Assembly (NCBI RefSeq): GCF_011009015.1
Contig: NZ_CP048878.1
Coordinates: forward strand, 733,501 to 797,500
Source of the DNA: Spartinivicinus ruber
GTDB taxonomy: Bacteria > Pseudomonadota > Gammaproteobacteria > Pseudomonadales > Zooshikellaceae
Length of the DNA: 64,000 nucleotides
Reading direction: 5' to 3'
The position numbers were made by a program, and so were the translations under genes. Below the pieces are notes generated by a model that saw only the letters and a program-made list of their open reading frames with translations, was not told where the DNA came from and ran no database searches. Each line of letters starts with the position of its first letter. Position 1 is the stretch's first letter. Of this stretch, positions 63,789 through 64,000 are shown piece by piece.

Positions 63789-64000
63789 TCACTTAATACG
63801 TAGGTGAAAGTGATCGTGGTGGTTAGGCCAGCACATCACATAGGCAACACCTGTTGCCCCTGGTTTTTTCCGGCAGTCGCCATAGCGTTTACCTGAGTGT
63901 GACGGTAGCATGCTAAACACTTTATTATCATTAAAGAAAATTAAATCAACTTCAAAGTGTTTTTTTAGATATTTTTTAATGTACTCAAGGCTTCGTTTGC
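63789..64000 (-). CDS. Partial gene: C-terminus of LAS/MepA-like metallopeptidase
   Basis: The last 70 codons of a gene that runs off the window. The end reads PSHSGKRYGDCRKKPG, then MCWPNHHDHFHLRIK and stop; HHDHFHxR is the C-terminal zinc-binding pattern (DHxHxR) of murein endopeptidases such as MepA or related LAS peptidases. This is based on one motif and short sequence. The stop lies 5 nt from the HEAT-repeat gene's ATG. Confidence 0.5.
   Translation of the reverse strand, partial: KRSLEYIKKYLKKHFEVDLIFFNDNKVFSMLPSHSGKRYGDCRKKPGATGVAYVMCWPNHHDHFHLRIK

Noticed and set aside
1-64000. tRNA, rRNA, insertion sequence or integrase genes
   Set aside because: None could be recognised by eye; the defence island has no visible att site or integrase here.

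Overview
The window looks like chromosome of a marine gammaproteobacterium of the Oceanospirillales/Pseudomonadales side. AT-rich intergenic DNA and the conserved cluster serB, fimX, epmB/efp/epmA, psd, rhdA, which recalls the Pseudomonas order serB-fimX-psd-rhdA, fit a Hahella/Zooshikella/Spartinivicinus-like organism. That assignment is inference; no rRNA or tRNA gene was recognised here.

Layout. 0-16.6 kb is mixed accessory and metabolic content: an NTF2-like protein, orphan periplasmic binding proteins, an SDR, a D-lactate-dehydrogenase-type enzyme, a PCMH/VAO-type flavoprotein with an unknown partner, secreted proteins, type I asparaginase, an OmpA-type lipoprotein, a hybrid histidine kinase and a secreted polysaccharide-lyase-like protein. 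16.7-28.9 kb is a defence-type island: an 11-bp helically phased repeat array, a winged-helix pseudo-Fic protein, a CARF-AAA+-HTH sigma-54 activator (RtcR architecture), hsdR, hsdM, a 32-codon ORF with a G8 tract, hsdS, a decayed two-gene unit, and then a perfect sigma-54 promoter in front of a 57-aa basic protein and a polytopic membrane protein. 28.9-37.7 kb holds an Ntn-hydrolase, a CDF transporter, an AhpD-like protein, folA, a PEP-CTERM protein and ilvD. 37.9-48.8 kb is signalling: a REC-CheC protein and a PAS-GGDEF cyclase in tandem, a phytase-like-domain protein, serB, a binding protein, FimX and a conserved partner. 49-51.8 kb is the EF-P beta-lysylation cluster. 51.8-64 kb carries a YopT-like cysteine-protease candidate, cupin and lipoproteins, a KfrA-like coiled coil, a PotD/PotF-like protein plus Tat-exported spermidine-dehydrogenase-like enzyme, psd, rhdA, a CBS protein, a HEAT-repeat protein and the end of a metallopeptidase-like gene.

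Most notable idea: the CARF domain of the activator at 18308-19798 may sense a nucleotide or RNA signal. The only perfect -24/-12 element I noticed (27515-27529) lies at the far end of the same island, before the small basic protein and the membrane protein, and a near-consensus element lies just before hsdR. Together the pseudo-Fic, the CARF activator, the type I R-M genes and the inducible small/membrane pair could be one regulated defence system. This is inference from motifs and gene order.

Several start codons were moved from the longest ORF to the start best supported by Shine-Dalgarno sequence, signal peptide or family length. Decayed genes are marked at 7.6-7.9, 26.5-27.0 and 29.6-29.8 kb.
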